Assembly: GCA_004794785.1 (NCBI GenBank)
Contig: SJOL01005721.1
Location: 276,510-340,509 of the forward strand
From: Opisthorchis felineus
Lineage: Eukaryota; Platyhelminthes; Trematoda; Opisthorchiida; Opisthorchiidae
DNA length: 64,000 bases
Direction: 5' to 3'
Shown here: piece by piece, positions 26,013-41,000 of the stretch
Layout: each line of letters begins with the position of its first letter
Numbering within the stretch: the first letter of the stretch is position 1
The notes under the pieces: generated by a model
Seen by the model: the letters and a program-made list of their open reading frames with translations, nothing else
What the model was told of the DNA's origin: nothing
Database searches by the model: none
Translations under genes and position numbers: made by a program

Positions 26013-29000
26013 AAAGTTATGGAAGTTACCTTTCCCAATCTGAATAGCTCTGGAAGAACAGAAATGCTCCAATCACAAAGAGGTTACTGAACTCAAAGCG
26101 GGTTTGCGTTCCAGTGAGAAAACGCGTCTAGAAATACGCCGTGACCTACAGGAAGCGCGGCGTCAGCTGAAGGACGTCAACGCTGAAAAGGAGCGTCTGG
26201 CAAAAGACCTCAATGAGGTTCAAGCTCGAATTGGAAAAGAGGAAGAGAAATGTGGGGAACTAAGATCAGAGAATGCTAAAATGAAACAGAGAATAAACGA
26301 ATTGGATGCTGCTAGGTGAGTACTGTATTGTTCATTTTCTAACCATCCTACAGAAGACGCCATTTTCGAGGGACTGATGAAGGGTTGCACATAACAGTGC
26401 ATCCAACAGCAATGAGACATTTTGCAAACAGGCGTGGAACTGTGGCAGCTTGTTCAGCTCTTCACAGAGACAATTATCTAAACATTAGCCCGTTAGTCCA
26501 GCCACTTACTCCGTGTTTATTGCAGTGATAATTTAGTCGGGGGTCGACACTATCTGTTGAGACCACCGATCAGGTACTTTTCAGCTTTCGTGCCTTACAT
26601 AAGATTGCATAAATCTTTTTATACATCTTTGACCCCGTATCTTGCATACTGGCCAGGAAAGCAGTCCCCTAAACGTAATTTGATTTAAGGCGTCGCAAAA
26701 CGAGTGAATCAGATGACACTTATTTCAAACAAAGCTCTAATTAGACTAAAAACAATATTCCACATGTCTGACCATAAGCCATCCCCTTGAAAATTTCGGT
26801 ATTTCCCAATGGGGAATAGCGACAGGCACGATTGTTTTTCATAGCTCACGAGTCGCGAGTGATCCATAAATATCAGCATTGTCAGCATTTGTAACCTCCC
26901 CGAAGTGGTTAGAGTGGCTTCGTATTTTGCCAGCAAGTTTGACAACCAACACCACCTAGCGTCAGAGAGAGAGAGGGAAAGAGTAAGCATCAGTGCAGTA
27001 TTGTCGGCATTCCGAAAGCTGATTATCTCTTCGAAATCTGTTATATTGTGCCAGACGGATGTTCTGACGAAGGTGCTTTCGAAGCAGAAGATACATTGAT
27101 AAACTATCCTCCGAATCGTCCAGATTACCGTGGGCCATAATTAAGAGCTCACTTTTGATGGAGAGCTTCAGATTTTGATACTAAGTGCGCCCACCTTCAG
27201 TCCTAAGCCTTGTCCGCTGGATTCCCTTACTCAACCGTGGATTGAGGGACATTTCAATAAACGTAATCGACACGAAGCACTGGATCCTCAGTGCCTGTCC
27301 CCAGCACTTCTCAAAAAGAGCGGCTACATTTCTGTACAAGGATTAAGGTTCCTTTTCTCCGAAATCTGGCTTGTTGAAGGGACCATCACACCGCAGGTTG
27401 TAGTGATTTGCGCCTGAATTCTCAAAAAGAGAATCGGGAGTGTCCACAGACGTACTAACCATAAATCACTGAGCCAAAACTCCTAGGTTTGAACCACCTT
27501 TCGCGGTTCGTTTTACTTTCGTGTGGAGCAGAAAAAAGGAGGGACAAAATGGGCCCCGCCTTGGTTCAAGTTCTGCCGAAAACATCTTTATTCACAAAAG
27601 TTAGGGGCACTATCACCTCTTTCAACAGCCACGGCAAAAGTATTTCTAAACAAACGTATGAGTTTTGAGCCAACGGACATAAGTTTCCTTTTGGACCGCC
27701 TGTACATGTCTGGAGTGTCAGTCGCACTGATCATTATACCTGGAGCGTTAATGAAAGTGAAGTTCCAAGAAAAAGAATCACTAAAACTTCCTGCCATCAA
27801 TGCTGAGCGACAAAGTTGCGGACAATGTTGCCTTTGACAACATTCTTCGCAGTGTCTCTATGGAAGATCCTTTTTTTAGGCTCGCCTTGGTACATGTCTG
27901 GTGAGACTGTCAGTGAACAGACGCGTGAACAAAGCGTTTCTGCGATCACTGGCATTTCCGGTTTACTGACGCATTAGCTGTTTTTCGGTTCAGATGCTTA
28001 CGGGGTTTTGCTAGTTTCTAATATGGTAATTGTGTAACTGACACTGAGGTTTGGCAAAAATCGTAAGATTAGCTTTACAGGACATGGTTCTAGCATGCTA
28101 TTTTGGATGGTTGAGGTGTTAATCACGTTTGCGTGTATCAAATGTCATGACCACCATCATTTATACTGGATAGCGGGAGATGGAAGAAGAACCAACGTCA
28201 GGGCGAAAGGGGCTGGAGAAGTTCACAACGGAGTTAGCTTCAGCTCGCTATTTTCAACTTCTTGCTTAAAGGTTGATACTGGCTATCTGTAACTGACTAC
28301 GTTGAGCTAAATGCGTATTTCACTGTTTTATCTCTAACTGAGGAAATCGAAAGCAAAAATGAAATTCACATACGGCATAGTTAAAAGGAGAGAATCACTA
28401 ATAAGCTATATTCCAACAAAGCTAAAAACAAAATAAGTTATTTCATTGGTATTGTAGTTGCATATGGTATCTTTTAGCAGCAACGCTTCTCTCCCTGTTA
28501 AAAGGTTTTGTTGATGCTTACCTACTCCGCTTAGTCATTAAATAAGCTAGAGATGGATTATTCTGTCTACACGGAACATGTCACACACCTAGCTGGGATC
28601 ATGCTTTGGTGATTATACAAGCGTGATGCTTTTTCACAAATATCAGGATGATCTGACTTCTCACTAGGTATAAAAGTCGATATACCTCTCGTGAAGCGTT
28701 GACAAAGGGTCCGCTAGCTTTATATCACTTTTAGGATAGAGTTCCCAAGACTTTCTGGGTTGACCGTTGACAGACGTTGCAAACGATCCTCCGGTTGTAA
28801 ACTATGTAATACTTTGGAGGATGAAGTTAGATTTGTAAGCTGCCGGTTGTTCTTTCTTCCAACTTTCCAGGCATTATGCTTTTTTGCCTTGTTTTTCTTT
28901 TAAATCTGGATCCATGTTTAAGGTTGACAGGAACAGCTGGAGTCTTCCATCTGCGGTTCTGCGGTGATCCTCTCTGGTCTGATCGTCAGATGAGGAACCC

Positions 29001-32000
29001 GATTTCTCTGTATTGGCTGACAGTACAGTTGAATCGTGCTCAAGCTAAACAGTCACTTTACACTTATTCTGTGTCCAGTCACACTGTCCCGACAGAATGC
29101 TCCTGTGACCTATGGCACACGGTACTTAACCTATTGTCAATTAATGTTGATTTTGGTTGAGATAATATATTTTTTATTTCTCTTGTAGAGCTACTTTGCG
29201 CAAAGAAGTTGCCAGCGCGGAACGCCGCATCGCTGACCTACAAGGTACACTAGCCAGTCGAGAAAAGGAGTTCAAACAAGCTTTGGATCATGCGACTTGT
29301 GAACAAAGTCGTCTAACTGAAGCACGCAATCAACTTCAGAGTGGTATTGAGGCAGTGAATGCTGACGTTGCCGAACTTCGACTAACACTCAACGATGCTG
29401 ATACTAAGATACTCACTCTAGAATCGAGTCTATCCCGCAGTGAAGAGGTACGCAGAGAGCTAGAACAGAAACTAGGATCCATTCACAGCTCCTTACGACG
29501 ACTGCTGGGATATCGTCAGGGCCGTCGTTCAACAGCAGTAGGACGCCGAGCAGTTTCCAAGTCTCCAGCCAGATGCATACCAATCCGAGGAAGTCCAACA
29601 GGCAGTCGAAATGCTTCACCAGGTAAACTGCCGGTTCATTTTGTCCCCTGACTTAATTAGATGCAAAGGCTTTCTCTTACGAGTTTCTACGGATAAATTC
29701 CATGACGGTTTCGAACGTGCTACTTGACCTGTAGTTCACTGGTCTACATGAAGTTGCGCGACCTTTTGACGGGATACCGTTTTACACCACTTTTCAGTCA
29801 GAAAATTCACTCACGTTCAATTGCAGAAAGAATAGCCAGAGAGAATAGGGTGTCAAAGCTTGATTTGACGGCCTGTTGTGTTCAATCTTTCGCACTCTCT
29901 TAGAGTCTATCATTCGATAAGTCAGTAGTTTATCAAGAAACGATTTTAATGAACCTACCGCTTATCTAACATGTGGAAATCCATTAAGGCCATTCTTTTC
30001 GCTCGCGTTATTCCACCCATCCTTAGCTATGAACGTTCAAACTTTTAACTCGTCATTTTTCCTACTTGTTCGCCGAATTTGCGATCAGCCGAGTTTTGGT
30101 ACCCATAGAACTTCAAAGACAAAATGCTGCTTGCCAAAATCATGCGAAGCGACAATGAAGTTAGTCCAATCTTAATTCATACAATAGGCAGAGTTCTAGA
30201 TGTGCGAGGCTCTTTGTTAATGATAACCAGAGGATGATACTGAGCACGATTTGCATTACTTCTTACGACATTTCTCCCCCAAATTCACCTTCCCCTCTAT
30301 CGCTGCTATCTGTACTCCATTGATCGTATGTAATAGCTCGCTTCAGCCATGGAGAAGACTTTTCGTTAAGGCAACATATTCTCCATTGGACTCACGTCTC
30401 CACTGCTCGAAAAATTGAACAGCGGACATGATAAGTGATCATTTCGGACAGATACATCACCATGGTACCTCACTGACTTGTTGTTCACGGCAAAATGAAA
30501 GAGACGTCCTTTTGACTGTCCTACTAGAGGGGTCGAAGGTGAATTTCTTGTTTATTACAATGAAATGAAGATTACCCTGTTTAGCCGAAGGACATATCAT
30601 CCAACATGGTGAAAGCCTTTTTGTTTTGAAGCTCTTCTACTGTGAATTTCATCTTATATTCCCATTCTGTAACCTTACCAAACCACGCCGCCCACTTGAT
30701 TCCATTTTCTATGGAAATTTCTTGGCATGTTCCAAACACAAAAGACCTTGGAACACCTGTTCGATACGTTTGAAATTCAACTACCAAATAAGCGGCCTGT
30801 TTATATTCGGCTCCTGGTGAGGGCAGCTCCCGGATGCTTCTGCTTCTTTTTAGACTTTGATACATTTAGAAAAGTAACCCAATGAATTAACCATGAACTC
30901 CTTTGCAGAACGTTTTCATCTGAGTAAATTTTGCAACAATATATTTTTTGAGACGTCGTCCGGTTTGCATAAATTTCGCCTCTGTTTATCACCACCTGAT
31001 CAGTGGTCCTTCCTTCAAATGACTCAGAATAATTTTCGTTTTGCTCATCTCAACAGAATAACTGATCACAGAGTGCTTATCTTGACACTGCATTCTTGAC
31101 TGTTGAGCACCGCTAGTTAGATCTTTGAGCATCGCGATGATGAATGTAGCTCGAGATCAGTTGCTGAAAAAGCCCCGGAAGCATTTTGCATTCATCCCTC
31201 GGAATGTATCGTCATACTCTAGAAGTCCCATGCACACCAAGTCAACAATAATCGAAAACTCCCTGCATACCTACCATGGACATATTTTTTGAAAACCCGT
31301 CTGCCTTCATTTCACAGGGAATGGAGAAAACCAAGAAGAGCCGCTATTCTATGTTGGAATACCTGAAAACTGCTTCATGGGTGTTTATTTCGTGTTTTTC
31401 TTAATTGGTCCACTTTACTTTACGACGATAGGATAAATTGTACGTATAGGCTCTTGAATGCAAAAACAAAAGCTGGAGTCACATTCAAGTAATTGGGTAG
31501 GACTCAACATACCACAGATTTCAAGCACATCCACCTGATGTACTTACGACTCCATTCCCCAGAACATCACGTTCATGTAAACAGGAAATTTAATAATACT
31601 TCTCCTGTTTGTAGAACTTAAAGTTGGTACCAATCTGCTCTGTTTCCAGCTAGTTTTTGTGGACATCGAAAGTATGTGTGGGTGGCATTTTTGAGTTTGC
31701 TTAGGACGGTTAGTAAGAAGCTGAGCTTTAGATGATTCCCTTTTGTAGGGCAGGTCTTGCAGCGCTCATGGGACTGCAAGTCATCCTACCTCAAGGTGAT
31801 CAGCTATTTTATTCTCTTTCTTTAAACCGATCCCCAGAACCTTGTCCGGATGCAGACACACGATGTGGGCGGGATCCTGGAGACTGTGGAATACCATCAG
31901 CATCTGACCTTGATCCGGAATGTGTGCGTTTGGCATTGCACGAATTTCTCCAGCGTCACACTGCCGTCAAGCGAGATCTGGAGGATGCATACGCCCAAAT

Positions 32001-35000
32001 CCAGTCACTTCAAGCGCGCCTACAGGAGCAGTCCGAACAGACGGAAGGATGGGCCCGTCGACTGCATCAGGTTCAACAGGCCTTGTGCGAAGCTGAAGCA
32101 GGTAAAACATGATTTTCTTATTCCTGCATGTGCTTACAAAAAAGTGTTTGTTCAAGACATAACAGCAAATTTGTTCACACCAGCATGTTGCTTGGTATTC
32201 GGCTAACACCCTCAACAAACTGAAACATCCTGAGGCAAGATTAGCTGTAACCTGCCATTTTGAAATGGCACGATCAACAACACTAGTCGTTTGATTATTT
32301 TGGCTTTTGTCTTTGGTCTTTTTGCGCCCCGCAGGCCGACGTGGTGTGGATGGACAACTTTCTAGTACACAGACTGCCTTGATGTTACAAGAAGAGGCAC
32401 TTCGCAAGAATGAACGAGATAGGAAGTTGCTTGGAGATAAGATCAGCCAACTGGAAAGGCAGCTAGCAGCATCAGAGTCTGAAAAACGTGAAGAACAGGT
32501 AAGAAATTTAAAGGGTGTTTGGTCTGATTCAAACAAAAGTAGTCGAAAATGATACAATGGTTTTTGAAGACATTCCCATCCAGCGTTACTTCTTCCTTGC
32601 CACCGGTGTGGTTTTGACACCAAGCCAGAACATCTGGATGGTGTTTCCTAATAGGCCCGGTCGACAGCGAACTTAGTGCTTCTGCCAAAAACAAATAAGA
32701 TCAAGAAAAATGTACCGTATCCGGTTATTTCAGTGATATTCTGGTCGGAAATGTATCTGGTAGGATAGCCACTATACTTCATAACTAAAGCCATACCAAT
32801 ATGATCCAATTAGTTTCTCTGATACCTTCCCCAAACAGCTAACTTTCATGCCGACGATGTTCATTATGCAAGGAGTTAGATTGAGTTCCAAGCATGCTTT
32901 CATTTTTCCACATCTTTGGTGTTTTACTCAAAATGGCTCGTGCCATACACGCTGTTTTCTCCAATCCAAATAAAATGAAAGGGTGGTTTTAGGGCACCAG
33001 TTCTCAGGTGACTTCTAACCGCAGGGCAATCACCAATTTCAAAAAAATCCTCCTAGATAAATGTCTCGCGGCAACTGCCCCGATTTATTGTCTTTTGTGG
33101 TCTACTATTAGATTTCGTAAGCGGCAATGACCACTGCATGCTCGAGGCATTTCACAGTGCGGCTGCACAATCCCAAACCAGAATGACATTCTAAGCCTAG
33201 TATAGCCTAGTATAGCCTAGTATAAGCCTAGTATCTACCTTTCAAATCAGAAAGCCGCTGAGTCATTCGACTGGCACTGACGGCAGAGTGAGCAATGAAC
33301 TAACTCCGCTCGTGGCACAATATACAGCCAGGGCGAGCGTTCAATGGGTTGAGACCTTTCCGGATTACAAGGCGGACTTGTGAATCTTGTTTCTGATTCG
33401 CTCTTCTATTGAGATATTTCTCATAACATGTTTTTTTTATTTCCAAACTACGATGTTCAGGAGAAGTTGGAAAAGATGCGTCAAGCGGAGGCAAGACTAG
33501 AGGAAGAACTTCGACTGAGTCGTTGTGCACTCGAAGAAGCTGAAAACCGAATAACCCAGCTTGAAGTAGCCCGACGTTCCTTGGAAGGGGAACTGCAACG
33601 GTCAAAACTTTGTGTCACTGACAGAGAAACCGAGAATAATATGCTTCAGGACAGGATTGAAACTCTTTGCAAGCAAATACAAGTGAGTATGCATTAAATA
33701 TTTCAAAGAATGACCTATGTGAGTGGTTGGATAACTTTGTTACACATTTCGTGATCTATCTATGTGGTCCGCTTACTTTGGCACCAGTAAATTCAAGACC
33801 AAACAGAAATAATGACTCGTATTTTGTCCTGAACTTTGCCGAGAAATCAGTGTTCTCAATGTAAATAAATAAAATAAACAAAAAAATCAACTTCTCATGC
33901 GAATAGCCTTTAATCGTTTCGGTTTGCCCACTAAGACGATCTGTCATCTGCTCTGGCTGATATTGACTTTATGGGCTGATGAAACGGAATCATCATTCGT
34001 TTATACAAACCCATCCACAGAGATCAGTAGCGGTGAATAAATTAAAACACTTCATTAGTTGCGGGGTACATGCCTGATGACTGGATATAGAGGCATGTTA
34101 ATCATTATTCACGTAACTTTAACTGATGTTCTGGTAACGTTTCAGAAGAGCTTAGAAAACAACCTGTAGATGTTTTTTTTAAATTTCCAACGATGCACAG
34201 GATAGGCACGAGCATTTGCTTACAATCCATGCGTGATCCTTACAGTTAAGAACTGAAGAGTGAATCAGTACTTTATGTCTGACAGCTGCTTACTTTTACA
34301 CCCTCGCTTTGTTTTTTAAGGATTTGGAATCAAAATCCCAGTCATTGCAAACAACAATAGACCGGTTAAGCAGTGCCCTGTCTAAATCGGAGGAACTGGG
34401 GAATGTGAACAAAGACAAAATTCATCAGCTTAATCTGAACCTTGCCGAACGTGTGCAGACAATTGAAGAATTGCAGAATCGACTCCAAGACTTGCAGAAA
34501 TCCGTGGCCAATTGCGATCAAGATCGCCGAATTGTGCAGGTAAAAAAGAGTGTCGCCTGTTTCTCGTCCAGTTCATTTGTAGTTTATTCCAGTCCCGTTA
34601 AACCTTAAGAACACTCGAGGCCCGGTTGGTCACAGTGTGCATTTGCGTGCAAGGAAGAAATGACTACAGAAGGGTGCGACTTCAATATTGCACCGGATTT
34701 AACAATTTCGAAGAGACCTAGAGTCGGTGGGTGCTGTTGTGAATAACACCAGGTATTCCTTGCAATGTGGGAGGATTTTTTATGCTGAGTGAGGCGGTAA
34801 ATGGTTTTTAGTGGACTATGCTTATAGTTTACTGGTAGCGAAATGTGATTTCCAACAGTGGTTTCTGTTATGAGAGCAATACAGAGCAAAGCAAGCGACC
34901 ATTTATTGGACCAGGTTAGCGTACGGAGAATAAGTGTTAACTGGCTATCGTGATACAAGACACATCATTGTATAATATTGTCCGAATTTTCCATGAAACC

Positions 35001-38000
35001 AAGAGCACAGGTGTTATTAATCTGAGGCCAGGTAAAGCGAAAACCTGTAAATACGTTGTAGTTAGATGCTTTCACTGATTAGGCGTTCTTCTCTGTCTGG
35101 TAGGCAACGGAAAGCTTCGGATGAAGGATGAAGTGGCTAGATTGTTGTTTCAGTTTTAATGCGGTATGAGAAATCTTTTTGTTTACTTTTTGTCATTTTT
35201 GGTGATCTATCATAATCGCGTCCGTTTATTATTAAGTTGATCTAAAATGCTCCATTACTCTGTATTCAGGAACGATTGGAAAACGCGAAATCACTGCTAC
35301 AGGAACAGAAACAGCAAAATCAGCAGCTTTTGGAGCGAATTCAAGTTCTACAGGCAGAAATAAATGAAGGAGAGGCTAAATGCTCCGAACTGGAAAGCCA
35401 AATAAGGAAGTTAAATAACACCCTGAGCAATCGTCAGCAGTCCGAACAAGACACGAATAAACAGCTTCAGCTGGTGAGTAAAACTGTTGCTTCAAAATCA
35501 GGCTATCATAAAGCTCGGTATAAAGGTAGTATCTTTTAACAAAACAATCTGTAGGAGTGATTCAGTACGGATGCCTGGAGGTCTGTCATCTAAAATGAAC
35601 TTCCCAGTGAATGGCGGTTGGACTGCCAGACGGCCACTGATGCACAGCTACGCTAACGACACACTGGTGATGTCACCCCTACTAGTGATGAAACGTTTGC
35701 GATTGAATTGCCTAACTCCAGCGAAAAAAAGTTATCAGATGTCGGCCCATGGGAAAAAGCTTACAAACAGTGCATTTTCCTTGAGCACGTAATGCTTCTA
35801 TGACAGTACAGAGTTCAGTCAAGTTTGAAATGGTAGACCATGGAGTGGCACAGTGAGGGTCTCAGCAATGTGTAGTAGCGATTCCCGCAGTCTGTTGAAA
35901 CTGAGTCCATCGTTATTCCACTGCGACCCGATAACATCAGCTCGGTTGCCGATGAAAGGATTTTAATCAGCTTGTTATGCCTAATGAACAAATGAACGGC
36001 GGATCAAGTTTCTCACCAGGTCTTCTGCTCAAACAACCGGCCAACAAATTGGTTATTATTCTGCGACTACCTAGCGGGTTAGTTATCCATTCGCCTATAA
36101 TTATTTTCGCAGACTGGTTAACAAAAATCATTTTCATATCATCGGATGCGTTATTTTCGCGAAAGGGAAATCGCTCACTTTGATTATTTATACAGTACTT
36201 TGTTATGGTAAAAGAACTATGGTAATAACTGGCTGACTAGTAAATTTTAATCAGCTCTGAACTGAATAAAACCTCTGAACTGAAACCCTAATAGTGTAGA
36301 TTTTAAAAAGTCTAAACAAGCGTGAAGAAATTCCCCACAGACGAAGTTAATTTACTATCCAGTATTTCATATTACAATGTGACTTTAGGCTGTCAATGAA
36401 CGACAAGAACTCCAGGAACGAGTATCCAGTCTGCAACGTGCGCTTTATGAAGCTGAAGCAGAACGCGAGCAGCTTGTGAAGTCCAGTACTCATCTGGAGA
36501 AGGACCGTCAGAAATTGCGCCGCAACTTGGAGAAGGTGGAGCGGGAGAAACTGCACCACGAGGAAATTTTGAATAAGGGAAATGTCGATAGGACAGGGTT
36601 AGAACTTACCCTTCGTCGGCTTGAAGAGGAAAACACCGATCAGAAAAGACAAGTGCAATATTTACAAGTAAGTAAAACCAGCGAATTATTCAGCTGCACT
36701 TCTGGGTATCTTCTGTGTTATTTATTTGACACGTATGAAACACATAAAATGCTGTTAATAGGACTAACCTTAGAACTTCACCCATCTTTCCGGACAGGAC
36801 CACAATCTTATGGAGGTTCTATTCCACCGTGCTGCTCCCAAATACGTGTAAACACATCCTGATAGAAAGTTATGATAATCTGACCTTATTTATTACACCG
36901 CTGTGTCAAGATCGTTTTCTTTAAGCATACATTACGACACATCCCCTCCAACACGCTCAATATCTCGGATCGTCTCTCTGCGTATACCACGATAACGCGA
37001 TGCAGAAAGTCTACATGCAGTTGTAAATAGTTTCGCTAGCGCCGACCACTTTGCATTTGCAATTTTGGGGACTTTCGTTAATCACCATTGCGTGAAATTT
37101 TCGTGTTAATGAGCTTGGTTACTCTCCATATTACTGTCCACAGTCACCTACGATGGGATTTTTTTAGACTGTCAAATGCAGAATATGGTATTAGTCAGCA
37201 TCTGACTTTCGTCCCCAAATGTATACAACCGTGAAACATGGAGATGTCTTAATCGTGTTTTCTGTTTTTCAAACTCAGACTATCTATGTATACAGGCGTG
37301 ACACACTGAGTGATGAGGCCACAGCGACTGGGAAGAGCTGTACTCTCATTACAATAATCGGTCGGGTTTCTCAGTTTCCATTCAAAACACCCATTTAAAT
37401 GGTTATCATGTTGCAGTAAATATGGATGATAGCACCAGAAGAGATTGCCTAAACAGGCGATCCATCTCGGCCATAGCTCGTCAATAAGGCGTATCCATTG
37501 CAGTTCGATCTTTCGCCAGCTGGAAAGCAGAGTATGCGCCTACTCCACAGTGCCACCGCTAACCACGCGAATCATTCTTTTCGGACAGCTCCACCCAGGT
37601 TAAGCGTGCATTCTCGGCATTGCCGCTTTATCATGCCGCCTTCCACAGACATGGACGTACACTTATCGTTGGTGGGATTATAGGTTGCCAGTATATTGAT
37701 GCAGTGATCTGTTTCTCGACTTCAAAAATTTATCGACAATCACCTGATTCACGAGCACGCGCTTCCCTGCTTTGTTCTGCCTAGGATGTAGAGCTTGGTA
37801 AACATTCCGCATTCACCAGCGACGTTTGTGTATCACGCATCCGCATTCAGATAATGGAGTTCAACCGGTGTGGCTATACAGCCATGATTTGGTTTTTAGT
37901 CTCACTGACTTCCCAACTCTCTTGCAAGTACCCTGTGGGTATCACGTTCGGAACGAAACCATCTGAATTTCATCCTAGTGGTTTGGGTTACATGAACAAA

Positions 38001-41000
38001 GAATAATGGGCCATATGTAGCGTCAGTATGATTCGTGGTCCTGGTCTTGAATCGACTGTCTGTGCTGCTAAATCTATATTGCCTTCACCTGAATCTGAAA
38101 TGTTACAGATGGGCAGTTTAAAGTGATCCATTGTTTTCTTGGTGCCACGTAAGTGGTTAGCTTAAACGCAGCTTAAACGTATGTCGATCTGTTGATTTTC
38201 TGTTTTAGACGAGGCTAACAGAACTCGAGCACTTGCATGCGAAGCGGTTGACAGACGTGGCAAACCGACACCGAGAAGAAACGGAGAGGGAGGTGCAACG
38301 ACTGAAAAGTAGCCAAGCCCAAGCTGAAAGGGCGCTTGAGGCACGTGAACGAGCCCATCGTCAGCGGGTGCGCTCACTTGAGGAACAGGTAAGGCAAAAG
38401 GCTCTATTACTATACCAAATATGAGAACGTTTAAACTTGGTGATTCCCACTGTAGATCGTCCTGCCCATGCACTCAGTGTATCTCCTTGGGAAACCTAGT
38501 GACAGCTGGTCAAAGGAATTTGGTTCCTCCTCAGGTTTTCTGTTTGGGTTCATCATGTGAATGTGCTAACCCGGCACGAATACCAGCCCATTAGAATGGG
38601 ATGCAATCACTCAATCCCTAACAGGTTACTATTGAAGATAACAGGTACTTCACTTGAGGAATGCATGCTATTTGAAGCTATGGTGGCTCAGTTGTTTGAA
38701 GTAGAGGGTATTGGTTTCAGTGCCGAACTCACTCCGGCGGATTTCGAGACAGCTGAAGTGAATCATTAAATTAAGGAAACATCTGGATGTTATCCGTGGC
38801 GTCTGCACACGGGGTTCACAGTACGTAGCTGCAGAATTTAAAACACGTGTGCGAATCAGAGTCAGTAGGAGCGTAAGCAGACACAAAAAACGCAAATCGA
38901 CAGCGGCAAACAACAGCGTGTCTCCTGTGTTTTAAAGATTGCTCTTTCTGTCTTCGGATTCGCTCAAGATGCATAAATCCAACCGGTCTGCAGCAAAATT
39001 GGTTGCACAAATTAGAGACTATATGATAAAAGTCTGAAAATGAATGGGAAATCTCTTGTGGAAGAATTTGGCTCAAACGAAAGCTAAGCGGCTTTAATGG
39101 AAGCTCTAAATAGCGCCATACTATCTTGGATAATGCGGAGTTTATAGGCAAATCTGTGCGTAGGTTATGAAAGAACGATAATGCCAACGGAAATACACGA
39201 CTGGTGGTGCCCAGACTATGAAGTAGGCACAGGTTTCAAGAGACGCACCTGATAGGTAGCAAAGAAAATCACGGGAGCCGGTACATATATGATCATGTCG
39301 GATCCCGTCCCTGGTTAGCTCCTTAAACAGATCATGGATGCCCGGGAAAATGTCTTGGGACAGACCTTAATAAGGTAATCTGATACGATACCAAGATTGT
39401 CATTCATACTGGATAGAGAAATGCTTCCAAAAACTCATCCCGTGTACCGATTAATGACAGAATTATGCGAAAATAGGTTAGGGAGTTAGGTAAAAGAGAT
39501 ACTGTCAAACATTGGAATCACAAAAATGGTGAAAACAAAAGCTTAAGCGAATGATGAGTAAGCAGAATTAAGGAGACCCACAAGATGTTTCCCGCTGTTC
39601 AGCCCACATTGAGCCGGGAACAACTGTAAAAAGAAATAGCTAGTAAATACGTATCACAGTAGCAGTTCAATCACGATCCTCTAATTGCTATCACGTAAGT
39701 AGTGTTTGGGGGGCTTACATTGTAGAAGCAGCTGCAAAACGTCAATCTTGGTTGAATGTGCAATGAAAGGAAAAGATTTCTCCTATGTGATCAATAACCT
39801 CTGATAGCAGTCACGTCCAGTATTTCGACTACTTGCAACGTGGAACGGATCCGTTGGTACTAGTTGGTCCGGCAAAACTAAAGCATCATTTCGATCGAAA
39901 TTTGATAAGACGTCGAAACAATACAGAATAGACGTTCGATAATCTCGTTTGTGAATCAAAACAAGATGGCGGTGTCAATTCAAACGACTTACGGCTCCTG
40001 AATTTGGGGCTTTAGGCATTTAGGACAAAAACTTGATCTATCATAAACACTAGGATTACAGGGTTATAAAACCTCCATTCCATGAAAGCAGGCGACAGAG
40101 ACAACAGAGCAGCAGTAGAACGTTTTTGGTAGGCTGCCAGTGGGCTCTGCTCTGTCTGCTTTTAGTTTTTTCTGTTAGAAAGCCTTGGTATTCTAGGAAG
40201 TAATACTCATCGGTTTCGGTGACAAAATATGATTTTCTGATTAAGACAAAGTGGGTAATTTGTTGGTGTCTTACGCTCTTTGTGACGCTTCCTGTCTGCA
40301 GCTCATTCATTTGAGAATCAAGGTATGGGTCACTTATTCCATGTTAGTTGGTTGCCAGTTCCCTGTATTCCATCTGTTTTGTATGTGTTATAAACAGTTT
40401 TGCTGAATCCATTGCCAGAAATCTGTGTGAACAACATATGCTTCTTCGGTTTGTTACTTGAAACGTCAAAGGTTATGAGTCTCCTCATTACAATTCCACA
40501 AATATCTCGGTGGTCTGTCTTTGTTACTTGTGTAGCTGGTCCTCGTACGAGAAACGTAGGTTTTCAAGACAGCCAAAAGGCATTGCGAGCTTTAAGGAGA
40601 AGCTTTAGCTAAGTGAGATAGTTTAACTGATGAGAGTAATGTATGGATTTTGTGGTTTTCTGACATACGCTACATGTCAGATGGATCTGATGCAACCCCA
40701 GCTAATATCACTGCGTGACAGTTCTCGACGACTTTTTAATTGCGGTCCCAGTATCGTAACGCTGAATGTTCAGAGACGCGTAGGTGCTCGGTTTTGAAAA
40801 AAAGCTTCTTCTTACAGCTGCTGTTGAGGAAACGTGTATTTTTGTGAGTAAAGGGACTTAAACAATATTAGGCGAGCCTATAGCAGTAAAGATTCTGCGT
40901 CTGCGGAACCAACCTGAATAAAAGTATACTACTTCTGGATTGTGTGACAGTTTTCCTTCATTCATTTTCTGGAGGTTTTCCCAGAAGTGAACGCTGGTCC

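Larger units (their letters stand above)
22234..26047 (+). other. Intron i/j (3.8 kb) with a gypsy fragment and an AT microsatellite
   Basis: It contains a dead Ty3/gypsy pol fragment (22985-23880) and an (AT)16 run at 25979-26010. Nothing else is recognised; the open frame at 24551-24820 has no match I know. Confidence 0.5.

Noticed and set aside
30581..30865. 94-codon minus-strand frame in intron k/l
   Set aside because: No motif of any retroelement or gene family could be recognised and there are no flanking exon signals.
31967..32623. 218-codon open frame on the minus strand, the longest in the window
   Set aside because: It overlaps rootletin exons l and m and their intron in antisense. 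The plus-strand exons are clearly conserved, so this is a shadow frame.
38816..39187. Minus-strand open frame containing [15 protein letters not shown], like the LINE endonuclease motif FATIISAYAPP
   Set aside because: Only about ten residues agree; neighbouring endonuclease motifs (GDFNA, the His box) are absent, so chance is likely.
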